A model generated the notes under the pieces. It did not search any database and was not told the DNA's origin. It was given only the letters and a program-made list of their open reading frames with translations. 64,000 nt of DNA from Borrelia miyamotoi (GTDB taxonomy: Bacteria; Spirochaetota; Spirochaetia; Borreliales; Borreliaceae). Numbering within the stretch: the stretch's first letter is position 1; each line of letters opens with the position of its first letter. Position numbers and translations under genes: made by a program. Shown here piece after piece: positions 36,039-46,490 of this stretch. Where the stretch lies: assembly GCF_019668505.1 (NCBI RefSeq), contig NZ_AP024371.1:310001-374000 (forward strand). Reading direction: 5' to 3'.

Positions 36039-36060
36039 AAAGTAAATATACAAATATTAA

Positions 36061-37371
<1,311 letters not shown>

Positions 37372-37399
37372 ATAAGAATATAAATAAGAATCACAAGTA

Positions 37400-37423
37400 A
37401 AGCCCTTTGAAGGGCTTTTTTCA
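37400..37423 (+). terminator. Rho-independent terminator after eno
   Basis: AAGCCC, loop TTTGAA, GGGCTT, then a T-run. It lies about 30 bases after the eno stop, between eno and the convergent rpsI gene; read from the other strand it has a shorter T-tract. Confidence 0.92.
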
Positions 37424-37449
37424 TACAAATAAAATGTAAAAACGAATAC

Positions 37450-37860
37450 CTATCTTTTTGAAAATTGAAAACTTTTCCTAGCCTTCTTTTTACCGAATTT
37501 TTTACGCTCAACTTTTCTTGAATCTCTTGTTAAAAACCCATTAGCTCTAAGAATCATCTTATGCTCTTTATCAAGATCAAAAAGAGCTCTTGCAATACCA
37601 TGCCTAATAGCACCAGCTTGACCTGAAATACCCCCACCATAAATGTTAATATAAAAATCATATTTTCCAAGAGTATTTGTCAAAACCAATGGAGATAAAG
37701 CAATTGCCTTTAACTTTTCAAGTTGCATATAAGAATCAACATCTTTACTATTGATCTTAATATCTCCCTTTCCTTCTCTAATATAAACCCTAGCAACAGA
37801 AGACTTTCTCCTTCCAGTACCCATCCCTAAATTAATATCCTTAACGTCTGAACTTGCCAT
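37450..37860 (-). CDS. rpsI: Ribosomal protein S9
   Basis: 136 residues from ATG 37860. It has [19 protein letters not shown] at the start and the C-terminal [24 protein letters not shown], the P-site-contacting tail. A 15-base longer reading from 37875 is possible, but the chosen start follows GAGAGG and gives the family's length. It lies inside the end of rplM, overlapping by 20 bases. Confidence 0.97.
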   Translation of the reverse strand: MASSDVKDINLGMGTGRRKSSVARVYIREGKGDIKINSKDVDSYMQLEKLKAIALSPLVLTNTLGKYDFYINIYGGGISGQAGAIRHGIARALFDLDKEHKMILRANGFLTRDSRKVERKKFGKKKARKSFQFSKR

Positions 37861-38323
37861 TTTGCCTCTCTTCATAACTTAATTCTAATTTACAAGGATT
37901 TTGAGCTTTAAGCGTATGATTAGAATCAGCAAAAACTCTAAGATTCCGAAAAAGCTCACGCCCCAAAGGTCCTTTTGGTAACATGCCTTTAATAGCTATC
38001 TCAAGAGGTGCTGTTGGCTTTCTATCAGACAATGTTCTAAAAGTATCAGAGTAAAGTCCTCCAGGATACCTTGAATGTCTATAATAAATTTTCTGAAAAT
38101 ATTTCTTACCAGTAAGCCTGATCTTTGAAGCATTGATAATTACAACATTATCACCTAAATCTTGGTGTGGCGTATAATAAGGCTTATGCTTACCTCTCAA
38201 AATTCTAACAACTTCTGTAGCAACTCTACCAAGAACTTTATCTGCCGCATCAATTATATACCACTTTTTCTCCACACACTTTGGCTTAATCCATATTGTC
38301 TTATTACTTGTTATCCTCTTCAT
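37841..38323 (-). CDS. rplM: Ribosomal protein L13
   Basis: 160 residues. Family blocks: [50 protein letters not shown], and [24 protein letters not shown]. The usual L13 ends near residue 147; here about a dozen extra residues ([12 protein letters not shown]) run into rpsI. rplM-rpsI is a conserved ribosomal pair. Confidence 0.98.
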   Translation of the reverse strand: MKRITSNKTIWIKPKCVEKKWYIIDAADKVLGRVATEVVRILRGKHKPYYTPHQDLGDNVVIINASKIRLTGKKYFQKIYYRHSRYPGGLYSDTFRTLSDRKPTAPLEIAIKGMLPKGPLGRELFRNLRVFADSNHTLKAQNPCKLELSYEERQNGKFRR

Positions 38324-38377
38324 AATAATGCACAGACCTCTCTTAGATATTCTACAAAATTATACTCCTTCATTGTA

Positions 38378-39190
38378 TTATTTGCAAGTTAACCTGTCAA
38401 TACTGACAACCCCAAATTTTTCCTTTAGTCTAAGCGAAACTTTGAAAAACCCATCTAAATCTCCTTTAGAAAATTTTAAAGGAACAAGAGAAGGGGTGTT
38501 AAAAATAGGGCTAATTAAATAGCCACTCTTTAAATACTCATTAAAAACTTCATTATGATACTCAAACCTATAAAGAGGAAACATATATCTATTAATTATT
38601 CTAAACATAGGTGTAGAAAAAACATTAAAATTAATTTTTAAACTCTTTTCATAAGACAAAATACTAGTAAACATATGCCTAGCAACCGCTAAAGTTAAAG
38701 CATCAAAAGTATCTCTAAATTCTATTTTTCTAGACAAATTATCTACTATAGCAACGCTAATAGACATACACCCAGGCATTGGAATATTTACAAGCATAGG
38801 ATATCTAAAATTATTAAATCCAACCCTAAATTCATATATGCCCTGTTTTTCTTCCCAAGGATTACTAAAACAACTCTGACCTGTTAAAGACAATAAAAAA
38901 TCTCTAGCATCCTTCTCAAACTTAAAAACACATACAAAACCTGCTTCCTTAAAAAAAGAAAAAAGAACATTTTCAAATTGCTTTCTAAATACAGAAGGAT
39001 AAGAAGCCGTAAGACCTCTTGAAAAAGTTTGCTTAAGAATAAGATTTAACCCTTTAACTCTATGCCCCAAAAAGCTCAGACCTCCATTTAAGTATAAATC
39101 TAAATATCTATTACCATTAATATCATAAAGATAAAAAAACCTTGCCCTTTTAATTATAGGTAAACAATCAACCAAAGATTCTCTACACAT
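38378..39190 (-). CDS. Degenerate class-III aminotransferase-like (HemL-like) protein, BB0340 type
   Basis: 270 residues. The start IKRARFFYLYDINGNRYLDLYLNGGLSFLGHR strongly resembles the opening of class-III aminotransferases such as glutamate-1-semialdehyde aminotransferase. The end (FNEYLKSGYLISPIFNTPSLVPLKFSKGDLDGFF) resembles their C-terminal domain. The middle, which should carry the cofactor lysine, is shortened to about half and I see no such lysine motif. The protein is therefore unlikely to be an aminotransferase. It overlaps gatB by eight bases and follows gatCAB. Confidence 0.7.
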   Translation of the reverse strand: MCRESLVDCLPIIKRARFFYLYDINGNRYLDLYLNGGLSFLGHRVKGLNLILKQTFSRGLTASYPSVFRKQFENVLFSFFKEAGFVCVFKFEKDARDFLLSLTGQSCFSNPWEEKQGIYEFRVGFNNFRYPMLVNIPMPGCMSISVAIVDNLSRKIEFRDTFDALTLAVARHMFTSILSYEKSLKINFNVFSTPMFRIINRYMFPLYRFEYHNEVFNEYLKSGYLISPIFNTPSLVPLKFSKGDLDGFFKVSLRLKEKFGVVSIDRLTCK

Positions 39191-40640
39191 CCCTTAATTT
39201 GCCCATTAAAATTTCATTCGCAAGAATGGGATTAACCTTACCAGAAGCTTTACGCATAATTTGCCCCATCATAAACCTAATTGCATGACTTTTACCTTTC
39301 TTATAAAGTTCAATTGATTTAGGATTTTCATTTAGAACCTCAATTACAATTGATTCAATAAAAGATTCATCACTTATCTGTTCTAAATTTTTTTCATTAA
39401 TAATGACCGCAGAAGAAACATTGCGCTCAAGCATTTCCAAAAATACTTCTTTTGCAATCTTACCACTTACCTTTCCGCTAACAATAAATTCAACAAGTTC
39501 ACTAATATATGATGGTGATAAACTAAAATTAAGTATGCTTATTTCTTTATCATTCAGCACACTCAATACCTCAGATAATATCCAATTCGCAACTCTCTTA
39601 GGATCACTTGAATCCATTGCTGTCTCTTCAAAATATTTAACCAAGTTTTTATCAGAAGTCAAAGTAACAACATCAAAATCACTAAGCCCATATTGATTTT
39701 TCAATCTGATTCTAGCATCAAAAGGCAACTCCACCATTCGATTATCCTTTATACTTTCAATATAAGAATAATCAAGTTTGATTAAAGGTAAATCAGGTTC
39801 CTTCATATACCGATAATCAGCAACCGTTTCCTTACTTCTTTGAAGTGTTGTAACACCCCTTTTATCATCAAAACTCATTGTATATTTGCCTATACTATCA
39901 AAAGTTCTTCTATGTAAAATCCATTCTTCTTTTTGCCTTGATTCCTCATAATCAATTGCAGATTTGATTGATTTAAAAGAATTTAAATTCTTTATCTCAG
40001 CAATGGGCGTTTTATACTCAACAGACTTTTCATTAACAAGTAAATTAACATTAACATCACAACGAAACGACCCATTTTCCATGCTACACTCAGACAAATC
40101 AAGATATCTAAAAATTTCTCTTAAAGCAATTAAATAAGCTACAGCTTCTTCCCCACTATTAATATCGGGACTTGAAACAATCTCCAACAATGGAGCACCT
40201 GCACGATTAAAATCGATATAACTTCGATTTTCACTTTCAAGTAAATGCAAACTCTTGCCAGAATCTTCTTCCATATGTATTCTAATAATATTAATTTTTT
40301 TTAAACCTGAATAAGTTTTAATAAAGATGAATCCATTTTCACAAATTGGTTCATCATTTTGAGATATTTGATATCCCTTAGGTAAATCGGGATAAGCATA
40401 ATGCTTTCTATCAAACTTAACAATATTTCTAATTTCAGAATTAGTAGCATGCCCAGCTAAGATTGCACTATTAATAAGTTCTTTATTTACGCTAGGCAAA
40501 GCCCCAGGAAGTCCAAGACATGTTGGGCAAGTACGGGAATTTGGAATTCCACCAAAATCATTTCTACATCTGCAAAAAGCTTTCGTCTTTAATCCTAATT
40601 GTACATGTACTTCTAAACCAACAATCAATTTATATTCCAT
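39183..40640 (-). CDS. gatB: GatB, Asp/Glu-tRNA amidotransferase subunit B
   Basis: 485 residues. Clear GatB blocks: VGLEVHVQL at the start, CPTCLGLPGALPSVN with the zinc cysteines, RKHYAYPDLPKGYQISQ, and EIVSSPDINSGEEA; the helical YqeY-like tail follows. It activates the glutamate (or aspartate) carried by the wrong tRNA so that GatA can amidate it, making Gln-tRNA in a cell that lacks glutaminyl-tRNA synthetase. Four bases after gatA. Confidence 0.98.
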   Translation of the reverse strand: MEYKLIVGLEVHVQLGLKTKAFCRCRNDFGGIPNSRTCPTCLGLPGALPSVNKELINSAILAGHATNSEIRNIVKFDRKHYAYPDLPKGYQISQNDEPICENGFIFIKTYSGLKKINIIRIHMEEDSGKSLHLLESENRSYIDFNRAGAPLLEIVSSPDINSGEEAVAYLIALREIFRYLDLSECSMENGSFRCDVNVNLLVNEKSVEYKTPIAEIKNLNSFKSIKSAIDYEESRQKEEWILHRRTFDSIGKYTMSFDDKRGVTTLQRSKETVADYRYMKEPDLPLIKLDYSYIESIKDNRMVELPFDARIRLKNQYGLSDFDVVTLTSDKNLVKYFEETAMDSSDPKRVANWILSEVLSVLNDKEISILNFSLSPSYISELVEFIVSGKVSGKIAKEVFLEMLERNVSSAVIINEKNLEQISDESFIESIVIEVLNENPKSIELYKKGKSHAIRFMMGQIMRKASGKVNPILANEILMGKLRDV

Positions 40641-40643
40641 TTA

Positions 40644-42074
40644 TCATAATCCCTCTATTACATTCTTTGCAAAATTCAAAAGCTCAAAATCTCTTTTAAC
40701 TTGACCAATTATCTGCATACCAATAGGCAATCCATTATCATCTTTAGCAAAGGGAATAGAAAGTGCAGGAGCACCAATAAGGTTAGCAATTACAGTACAC
40801 AAATCAGAATAATACATTTTTATAGGATCATCAAAATTCTCACCTATTTTAAAGGGTTTTACAAGACTTGTAGGTGTAACTATATACGCATAATTACTAA
40901 AAATTGCATTAAACTTAGGAACCAATAAATTTTCAATAATCTTGCAAGCCTTTGAATAATATTTCAAATCATAACCTTCTGATAACAAATAATTACCAAG
41001 AACAATACGCCTTTTTACTTCTTCTCTTAAAAAGATACTCCTATGTCTATAATAAAAATCATCAAGACTTAAATCATCATTGAGTCTTTTTCCATAATGA
41101 AGACAAGTGTAACGCGCAAGATTAGAAGCAGCTTCAACTGGAGATACCGAATAGTAAAGAGAAAGCACAAAATTAATCTCCTCTATCGAAACCTCATGTA
41201 TTTCAACTCCTTTATTTAAAAGTCCAGACTTAAATAGAGCAAACTCACAAGCAACCTCTGGCTCCATCAAATTCTCATCAAGTTCTTTAATTACAGCTAA
41301 TTTAATGCCTGATAAAGGCTTACTCAACAATGGATAAGGAGATTTCAAAATATCTATACTAGTAGCATCCATTCTATCAATTCCACAAGTATACCTTAAT
41401 ATTAAAGCCACATCATCAATGGAACTTGCAAAAAATCCTATTTGATCAAGAGATGACGCATATGACACAAGTCCATAACGAGACAAACCTCCATAAGAAG
41501 GTTTAAAACCAATTAAATTTGCAAAGGACGCAGGAATTCTAACAGATCCTCCAGTATCACTACCAAGTGCAAAAGGAGCCTGATTATCAGCAACAACGGC
41601 CCCAGAACCACCAGAACTACCACCCACAACATATTTTTTATTTAAAGGATTAAAAGTAACGCCATAATAAGAGAATTCACAAGAAGATCCCATTGCAAAT
41701 TCATCCATATTAGTTCTACCAATAAAAATTGCACCGTTATCTCTTAATCTCCTAATAACAGTTGCATCATAAGGTGAAACATACCCTTGTAAAATTTCAG
41801 ATGCACAAGTTAAACTCTTATTTTTAATTGAAATATTATCCTTAACAGCAATAGGAATTCCAATTAAAGGTAAATCTTGTCCCTCCCCTCTATCTAAAAG
41901 CCCATCATACTTTTTTGCTAATTCTAATGCGTCATCAAAAAATTCAATATACCCATTAATACCTTTATTTGCTTCATAAAGCTCTTTATAAAAAGTCACA
42001 ATATCATAAATCTTACACCTGCGAGTTAATACTAATTCCCTTATCTTTATTAAACTTAAACCCCTTAAGTCCAA
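40644..42074 (-). CDS. gatA: GatA, tRNA amidotransferase subunit A
   Basis: 476 residues of the amidase-signature family: GIPIAVKDNI carries the catalytic lysine, and GGSSGGSGAVVADNQAPFALGSDTGGSVRIPAS has the cis-Ser and nucleophile Ser. It frees ammonia from glutamine for GatB. The start is TTG at 42074 with GGGAG seven bases upstream. Between gatC and gatB. Confidence 0.97.
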   Translation of the reverse strand: MDLRGLSLIKIRELVLTRRCKIYDIVTFYKELYEANKGINGYIEFFDDALELAKKYDGLLDRGEGQDLPLIGIPIAVKDNISIKNKSLTCASEILQGYVSPYDATVIRRLRDNGAIFIGRTNMDEFAMGSSCEFSYYGVTFNPLNKKYVVGGSSGGSGAVVADNQAPFALGSDTGGSVRIPASFANLIGFKPSYGGLSRYGLVSYASSLDQIGFFASSIDDVALILRYTCGIDRMDATSIDILKSPYPLLSKPLSGIKLAVIKELDENLMEPEVACEFALFKSGLLNKGVEIHEVSIEEINFVLSLYYSVSPVEAASNLARYTCLHYGKRLNDDLSLDDFYYRHRSIFLREEVKRRIVLGNYLLSEGYDLKYYSKACKIIENLLVPKFNAIFSNYAYIVTPTSLVKPFKIGENFDDPIKMYYSDLCTVIANLIGAPALSIPFAKDDNGLPIGMQIIGQVKRDFELLNFAKNVIEGL

Positions 42075-42085
42075 ATCAATACTCC

Positions 42086-42361
42086 CTATTCAAGCACCTT
42101 AGGTGATGAAAAATATCCATCTACAAACACATTACTAAAACTTTTAATAGATTCAATACTCAAAGAAGATAAAATCTCATCATTTCTGCAATCAGTAATA
42201 ACACCCGTTTTCTTTTGAACATCATCCCTCACCTCAATCTGAGAAATTTTATTTAACATGCCAATAATTTTTTCAAATTTTTCAACAAATTTCTGTTCCT
42301 CTTTTTCACTTAATCTTAATAAGCTTAACTTCAAACTATTTTCTAAATGAATATCTTCCAA
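42086..42361 (-). CDS. gatC: GatC, tRNA amidotransferase subunit C
   Basis: 91 residues, the normal size, with LSLLRLSEKEEQKFVEKFEKIIGMLNKISQIEV, the GatC helical pair that clamps GatA and GatB, and a C-terminal FVDGYFSSPKVLE resembling the family's DxxxxSPxVxE ending. First gene of gatCAB, nine bases after uvrD. Confidence 0.93.
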   Translation of the reverse strand: MEDIHLENSLKLSLLRLSEKEEQKFVEKFEKIIGMLNKISQIEVRDDVQKKTGVITDCRNDEILSSLSIESIKSFSNVFVDGYFSSPKVLE

Positions 42362-42370
42362 ATTAGACCT

Positions 42371-44467
42371 CTAAATTTTATAAAGTTTTTCAATGTAGTT
42401 TGAGCTTAAAACAGCTTTTTTGCCATCACTTAGATGAATCTTAATAAATTGTTCATTATTTTTATACCATTTATCAATAACGATACCATTTTCACCATTA
42501 TAATTTATATAATCTCCAATATTAAAGCTTTTACTACCATTTTTTGAAAAAAAATATTTAAAATTATCTTTTAAGTATTCTGGAACAAAAATAATATCAT
42601 AATTATCTTTGCTAATATCTTGGAAAAAAACTGAAATAGCTGTACTTCTTAAAATTCCTGCAAAAAATCTCTGCAAATTAATTGTAACAACAAGTTCAAA
42701 TTTAGCTCTAGTAATAGCAACATAAAAAAGCCTTCTTTCTTCCTCCAGCCTGTCTTGAGTCAATTTTTCAATCTCAGCAGGCAATAATCCCTTCTCAAGA
42801 CCAGATATTATCACTCTATCAAACTCAAGTCCTTTAACCCCATGAATTGAAGAAAGTATCACACTAGACTTAGAATCTCCATGAATTAAAGGTGCAAGAG
42901 AAGAATTTTCTAGAAATATCACAAGTCCTTCAAAACTTCCTGAATATTCAACTCCACTGTTAATAAGCTCATCAATATTTTTAGATTTGTCATCTTTATC
43001 AAATTTTTGATAATAATCCCAAAACCCAAATTTAATTACAACATCTTTAATAAATGAAGATAAATTCGCATAAAAATCTCCTTGCAGCCTTTCCCATAGT
43101 TCATCATAAAAACTTAAAAAAGCAACAAGAGAATCTCTTGCTTTGCCCTTCAGAATATTAACAATTTTTCTACTTGCAAGAATTAAATCAAGATTGATAT
43201 CACGATCATTGATCATTCCAACTATTTTATCCGTAGTGATTTTTCCAATTCCCCTAGCAGGTTTATTTATTACTCTTAAGAAAGATACTCTATCTTTTTT
43301 ATTGACAAAAAGTCTTAGCAAAGAAATTATATCTTTAATCTCTCCTCTTTCATAAAACCTAATTGAACCCAATACTTTATGTGGAATATTATGTTTTAAA
43401 AAAGCTTTCTCAAACTGCAAAGATTGGTAATTAAATCGATAAAGAACTGCTGTCTCAAGTTTATCTTCAAGAAGAAAATTAGAAAAATATTCCGCCTCAT
43501 CTGTAGGATTTTGAAAAACAAAAAACTTTATCCTTTTGCCCATCTTATTTTCTGTAATTATCACTTTATCATATCGATTACTATTCTTTGAAATAACATC
43601 ATTTGCAACATTAACAATACTTAGACTAGAACGATAATTTTGCACCAAATAATATTTAGACACATCGTCAAATGTTTTTTCAAACTCAAGAATATTCTCA
43701 ATCCTAGCACCTCTGAAAGAATATATAGATTGATCTTCATCTCCCACCACCATAAAATGATGCATATCTTTACAATAAAGCTCTTTTAAAAATAAAAACT
43801 GTGCATAATTAGTATCTTGATACTCATCCACAAAAATAGCCTTAAACCTCTTGTGAACTTTCACTTTTATATCTTCACAATTTCTTAACATAAAAGTGAC
43901 CTTCAGAATAAGATCAGCAAAATCAAAAGCATTATTTCTAGATTTTTCTTGCTCATAAAGCTCAATATCTTTATAACTTTTCTCATCAAGACCATAATAG
44001 TCATCTAAAAAATAATTTTCTTTACACTTAATTATTAAAGACGATACATGCTTTGCAAGTTCAATGGTTGAAGCAAGCCCAATTTGCTTAACAAATCTCA
44101 CAACATCATTAGTATCCCAAATTGTAAAATTTGAATCATAATTTTTATCAAATTCTTTAAAATAAAGTCTTAAAAGCCAAGCACCAAAAGAATGAAAAGT
44201 CTGAATATGCAAAGCCTTATCAAAATCAAAAAGATAGTTTATTCTCAAATTCATCTCACTCGCGGCCTTATTTGTAAAAGTTAAAGCAAGAATTTCTTCC
44301 GGTCTTAACTTCATTTTTTTTATCAAGTGTGCTATTTTAGCTGTTATAACCCTTGTTTTACCACTACCTGGACCAGCCAAAACAAGAATAGGATTCTTAG
44401 TATCATCTAAAACAATTTTCTTCTGATAAGAATTTAAACTAAAAAGAAACTTTTCTATTTTATCCAT
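42371..44467 (-). CDS. uvrD: UvrD/PcrA-family superfamily-1 DNA helicase
   Basis: 698 residues. SF1 motifs in order: Q-motif LNSYQKKIV, motif I GPGSGKTRV, Ia ALTFTNKAASEMN, II FVDEYQDTN, III VVGDEDQSIYSFRGA, IV YRFNYQS, V SSIHGVKGLEFD and VI EERRLFYVAITRA. It unwinds DNA 3' to 5' in repair. The ATG overlaps the end of the RodZ-like gene by one base. Confidence 0.97.
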   Translation of the reverse strand: MDKIEKFLFSLNSYQKKIVLDDTKNPILVLAGPGSGKTRVITAKIAHLIKKMKLRPEEILALTFTNKAASEMNLRINYLFDFDKALHIQTFHSFGAWLLRLYFKEFDKNYDSNFTIWDTNDVVRFVKQIGLASTIELAKHVSSLIIKCKENYFLDDYYGLDEKSYKDIELYEQEKSRNNAFDFADLILKVTFMLRNCEDIKVKVHKRFKAIFVDEYQDTNYAQFLFLKELYCKDMHHFMVVGDEDQSIYSFRGARIENILEFEKTFDDVSKYYLVQNYRSSLSIVNVANDVISKNSNRYDKVIITENKMGKRIKFFVFQNPTDEAEYFSNFLLEDKLETAVLYRFNYQSLQFEKAFLKHNIPHKVLGSIRFYERGEIKDIISLLRLFVNKKDRVSFLRVINKPARGIGKITTDKIVGMINDRDINLDLILASRKIVNILKGKARDSLVAFLSFYDELWERLQGDFYANLSSFIKDVVIKFGFWDYYQKFDKDDKSKNIDELINSGVEYSGSFEGLVIFLENSSLAPLIHGDSKSSVILSSIHGVKGLEFDRVIISGLEKGLLPAEIEKLTQDRLEEERRLFYVAITRAKFELVVTINLQRFFAGILRSTAISVFFQDISKDNYDIIFVPEYLKDNFKYFFSKNGSKSFNIGDYINYNGENGIVIDKWYKNNEQFIKIHLSDGKKAVLSSNYIEKLYKI

Positions 44468-45666
44468 TAATAAACTTCAGAAACTTTAAGATCAAAACCT
44501 CCAGGGGTTTTTAACCAAAAAAATTGAAATGCCATTATTTCTCTTCCAAAACTCTTTAAAAAAGAAGTAATATCCTTACCTTGAAGAATAATATTCATGT
44601 CAGAAAGTCTTGATAAGAATAGAATCACAGAATTTTTAAAATTTAAAATAAGAGGAACACCCTTAGACGCAAGTAACGATTTACCATAAAGATTATTCTC
44701 ATCAGCATATCTTAAAAATGTATTATTTAAACAATTAATCACTAAATCAATATTAACAATATTTTGAGAAGAATATACAGTAGGATATTCACTAATCACT
44801 CTATCCTTAGGACCATTAACTTTAAATCCCCAATTTAAAATATTAAATCTCTTAGATAAGTTCGTCTCAAGAACATATTCAGCATTTAACGCAAAAGATT
44901 CTAAGCTTACATGAGCTTCCTGAATGTTACCTTGAGAATAATTATCATAAACCATTTTAACTCTGATAGTACCATCCAAATTTATTTTTTGAGATTCGCC
45001 TAACTTAAAAATATATCGCCCATTTTCTAGATTACTTATAATAACCAAATTATCATTTAAAAAAGAGATTTTATACTCTGCAATAGAATTACCATAAATT
45101 AAAGATAAAAAGTCACCTTCTCCAAGTACAACATTCCAAAAACTTTCCTTATCAAAAATAACCTCATGAAATCTTGGTGTTCGCCTTGCAACATGATTTG
45201 CCTTAAAAATTTTTCCTAAAAATTGCTTGATCCCTCCGAAATTTAAAATCAAAAGTATTAACACTATAACACTAATTACTCCTAATAATATTTTAATCAT
45301 TTTATAAAAATCTATCTTAAAAAGATTAAAATACTTCTCTCCAAATCCACCTTCATTCACAAAATTTAAATTGATATTTTGATCCTCATCCTTAATCCCA
45401 ATATAGCTACTATTAAGATTTTTTTTATATTCCTTAAAAAGAGATGATACATACCAAACATCAACACCTAAATACTCACTATAAGCTCTTAAAAATCCTG
45501 AAGCCAAAACTTCATTTGGAAACAATTCAATATTAGAATCCTCAAGTGCTTTAAGATATTTAACAGAAATCTTAATATCATCAGATATCATTTCAAGAGT
45601 CAAGCCTTTTTCAACCCGAGCCTTTTTTAAAAAATCTCCAAATCTAATGAAATGATTTTCTTGCAT
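44467..45666 (-). CDS. RodZ-like membrane protein with N-terminal helix-turn-helix
   Basis: 399 residues. Residues 8-70 form a RodZ/HTH_25 domain (FGDFLKKARVEKGLTLEMISDDIKISVKYLKALE). One membrane helix lies near 125-148 (IKILLGVISVIVLILLILNF), followed by a periplasmic beta-rich part with no clear match. RodZ links the actin MreB to the wall machinery. I infer this role from topology and the HTH domain. It lies 12 bases after lolA and overlaps uvrD. Confidence 0.8.
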   Translation of the reverse strand: MQENHFIRFGDFLKKARVEKGLTLEMISDDIKISVKYLKALEDSNIELFPNEVLASGFLRAYSEYLGVDVWYVSSLFKEYKKNLNSSYIGIKDEDQNINLNFVNEGGFGEKYFNLFKIDFYKMIKILLGVISVIVLILLILNFGGIKQFLGKIFKANHVARRTPRFHEVIFDKESFWNVVLGEGDFLSLIYGNSIAEYKISFLNDNLVIISNLENGRYIFKLGESQKINLDGTIRVKMVYDNYSQGNIQEAHVSLESFALNAEYVLETNLSKRFNILNWGFKVNGPKDRVISEYPTVYSSQNIVNIDLVINCLNNTFLRYADENNLYGKSLLASKGVPLILNFKNSVILFLSRLSDMNIILQGKDITSFLKSFGREIMAFQFFWLKTPGGFDLKVSEVY

Positions 45667-45677
45667 CTTTTAACACC

Positions 45678-46337
45678 TCAAGTTTTTTTAACATCGTACA
45701 AAAAATTATCTACCTTATTTGAAGTTTTTGGCAGCTCATACTTAAATTTACTCTCAGGAAGCCCAATATTAAACTTCACAGACAAAAGATCGATAATTAT
45801 TTCTTTACCACCACCTGTAGGATAAGCAACAACCCTCCTCATTATACCATTTGGGGTAAAAGCAATCATAAAGAAATCAATTGTAGCAGCACCCTTATGA
45901 AGTCGCCTTGAAAAAGTTAATTTTATAAAATTCTCTGCCCCGCCTGATTCATCAAGAGGTTCTAAATTGGGAGAATTAGTATAAGATACACTATACTCAG
46001 TGCTCAAAATACTCAGCAAACCACTCCCCACCCCACCACCTTTCCCCACAGTCAACTCTTGTCTAAAAGAAGTACCAAGAGCTGGAACATAAACTGTTAA
46101 AACTTCGCCATCACTTGCAAAAACCTGATTATTTGAATCCAAGTTGACAATAAATTTATCGGGATACTTATACAACAAAGTTCCTGTTTGCTTCAAACCT
46201 TTCACATTAAGACTAATTTTAGCCTGCATATCTTCTATGTTTTGGTACTTTGCAGAAATACTCTCAAAATACTGAGTAGCAGATACTTGAGCAAAAATCA
46301 AACAAGGACACAAAACTAACATTATTCTCTTCATCAT
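45678..46337 (-). CDS. lolA: LolA-like outer-membrane lipoprotein carrier
   Basis: 219 residues. Signal peptide (about 1-20), then LolA features: AKYQNIEDMQAKISLNVKG, GTLLYKYPDKFIVNLDSNNQVFASDGEVLTVYVP and IVDLL-type strand repeats near the end. It ferries lipoproteins across the periplasm; Borrelia carry very many lipoproteins, and lgt is in this window too. First gene of the lolA-rodZ-uvrD-gatCAB run; divergent from the NFACT gene. Confidence 0.87.
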   Translation of the reverse strand: MMKRIMLVLCPCLIFAQVSATQYFESISAKYQNIEDMQAKISLNVKGLKQTGTLLYKYPDKFIVNLDSNNQVFASDGEVLTVYVPALGTSFRQELTVGKGGGVGSGLLSILSTEYSVSYTNSPNLEPLDESGGAENFIKLTFSRRLHKGAATIDFFMIAFTPNGIMRRVVAYPTGGGKEIIIDLLSVKFNIGLPESKFKYELPKTSNKVDNFLYDVKKT

Positions 46338-46490
46338 AAAAACTCGTATATTATTAATCTAAACTTCAATAAATATATTATGAACATATGTCCAACAACA
46401 GCATAACTTGTTATAATAATAACTCTTATTTATAATATATCATTTTGCAAACTAATAATAAACATATTTATCAAAAGATTAAGAGGTAAA

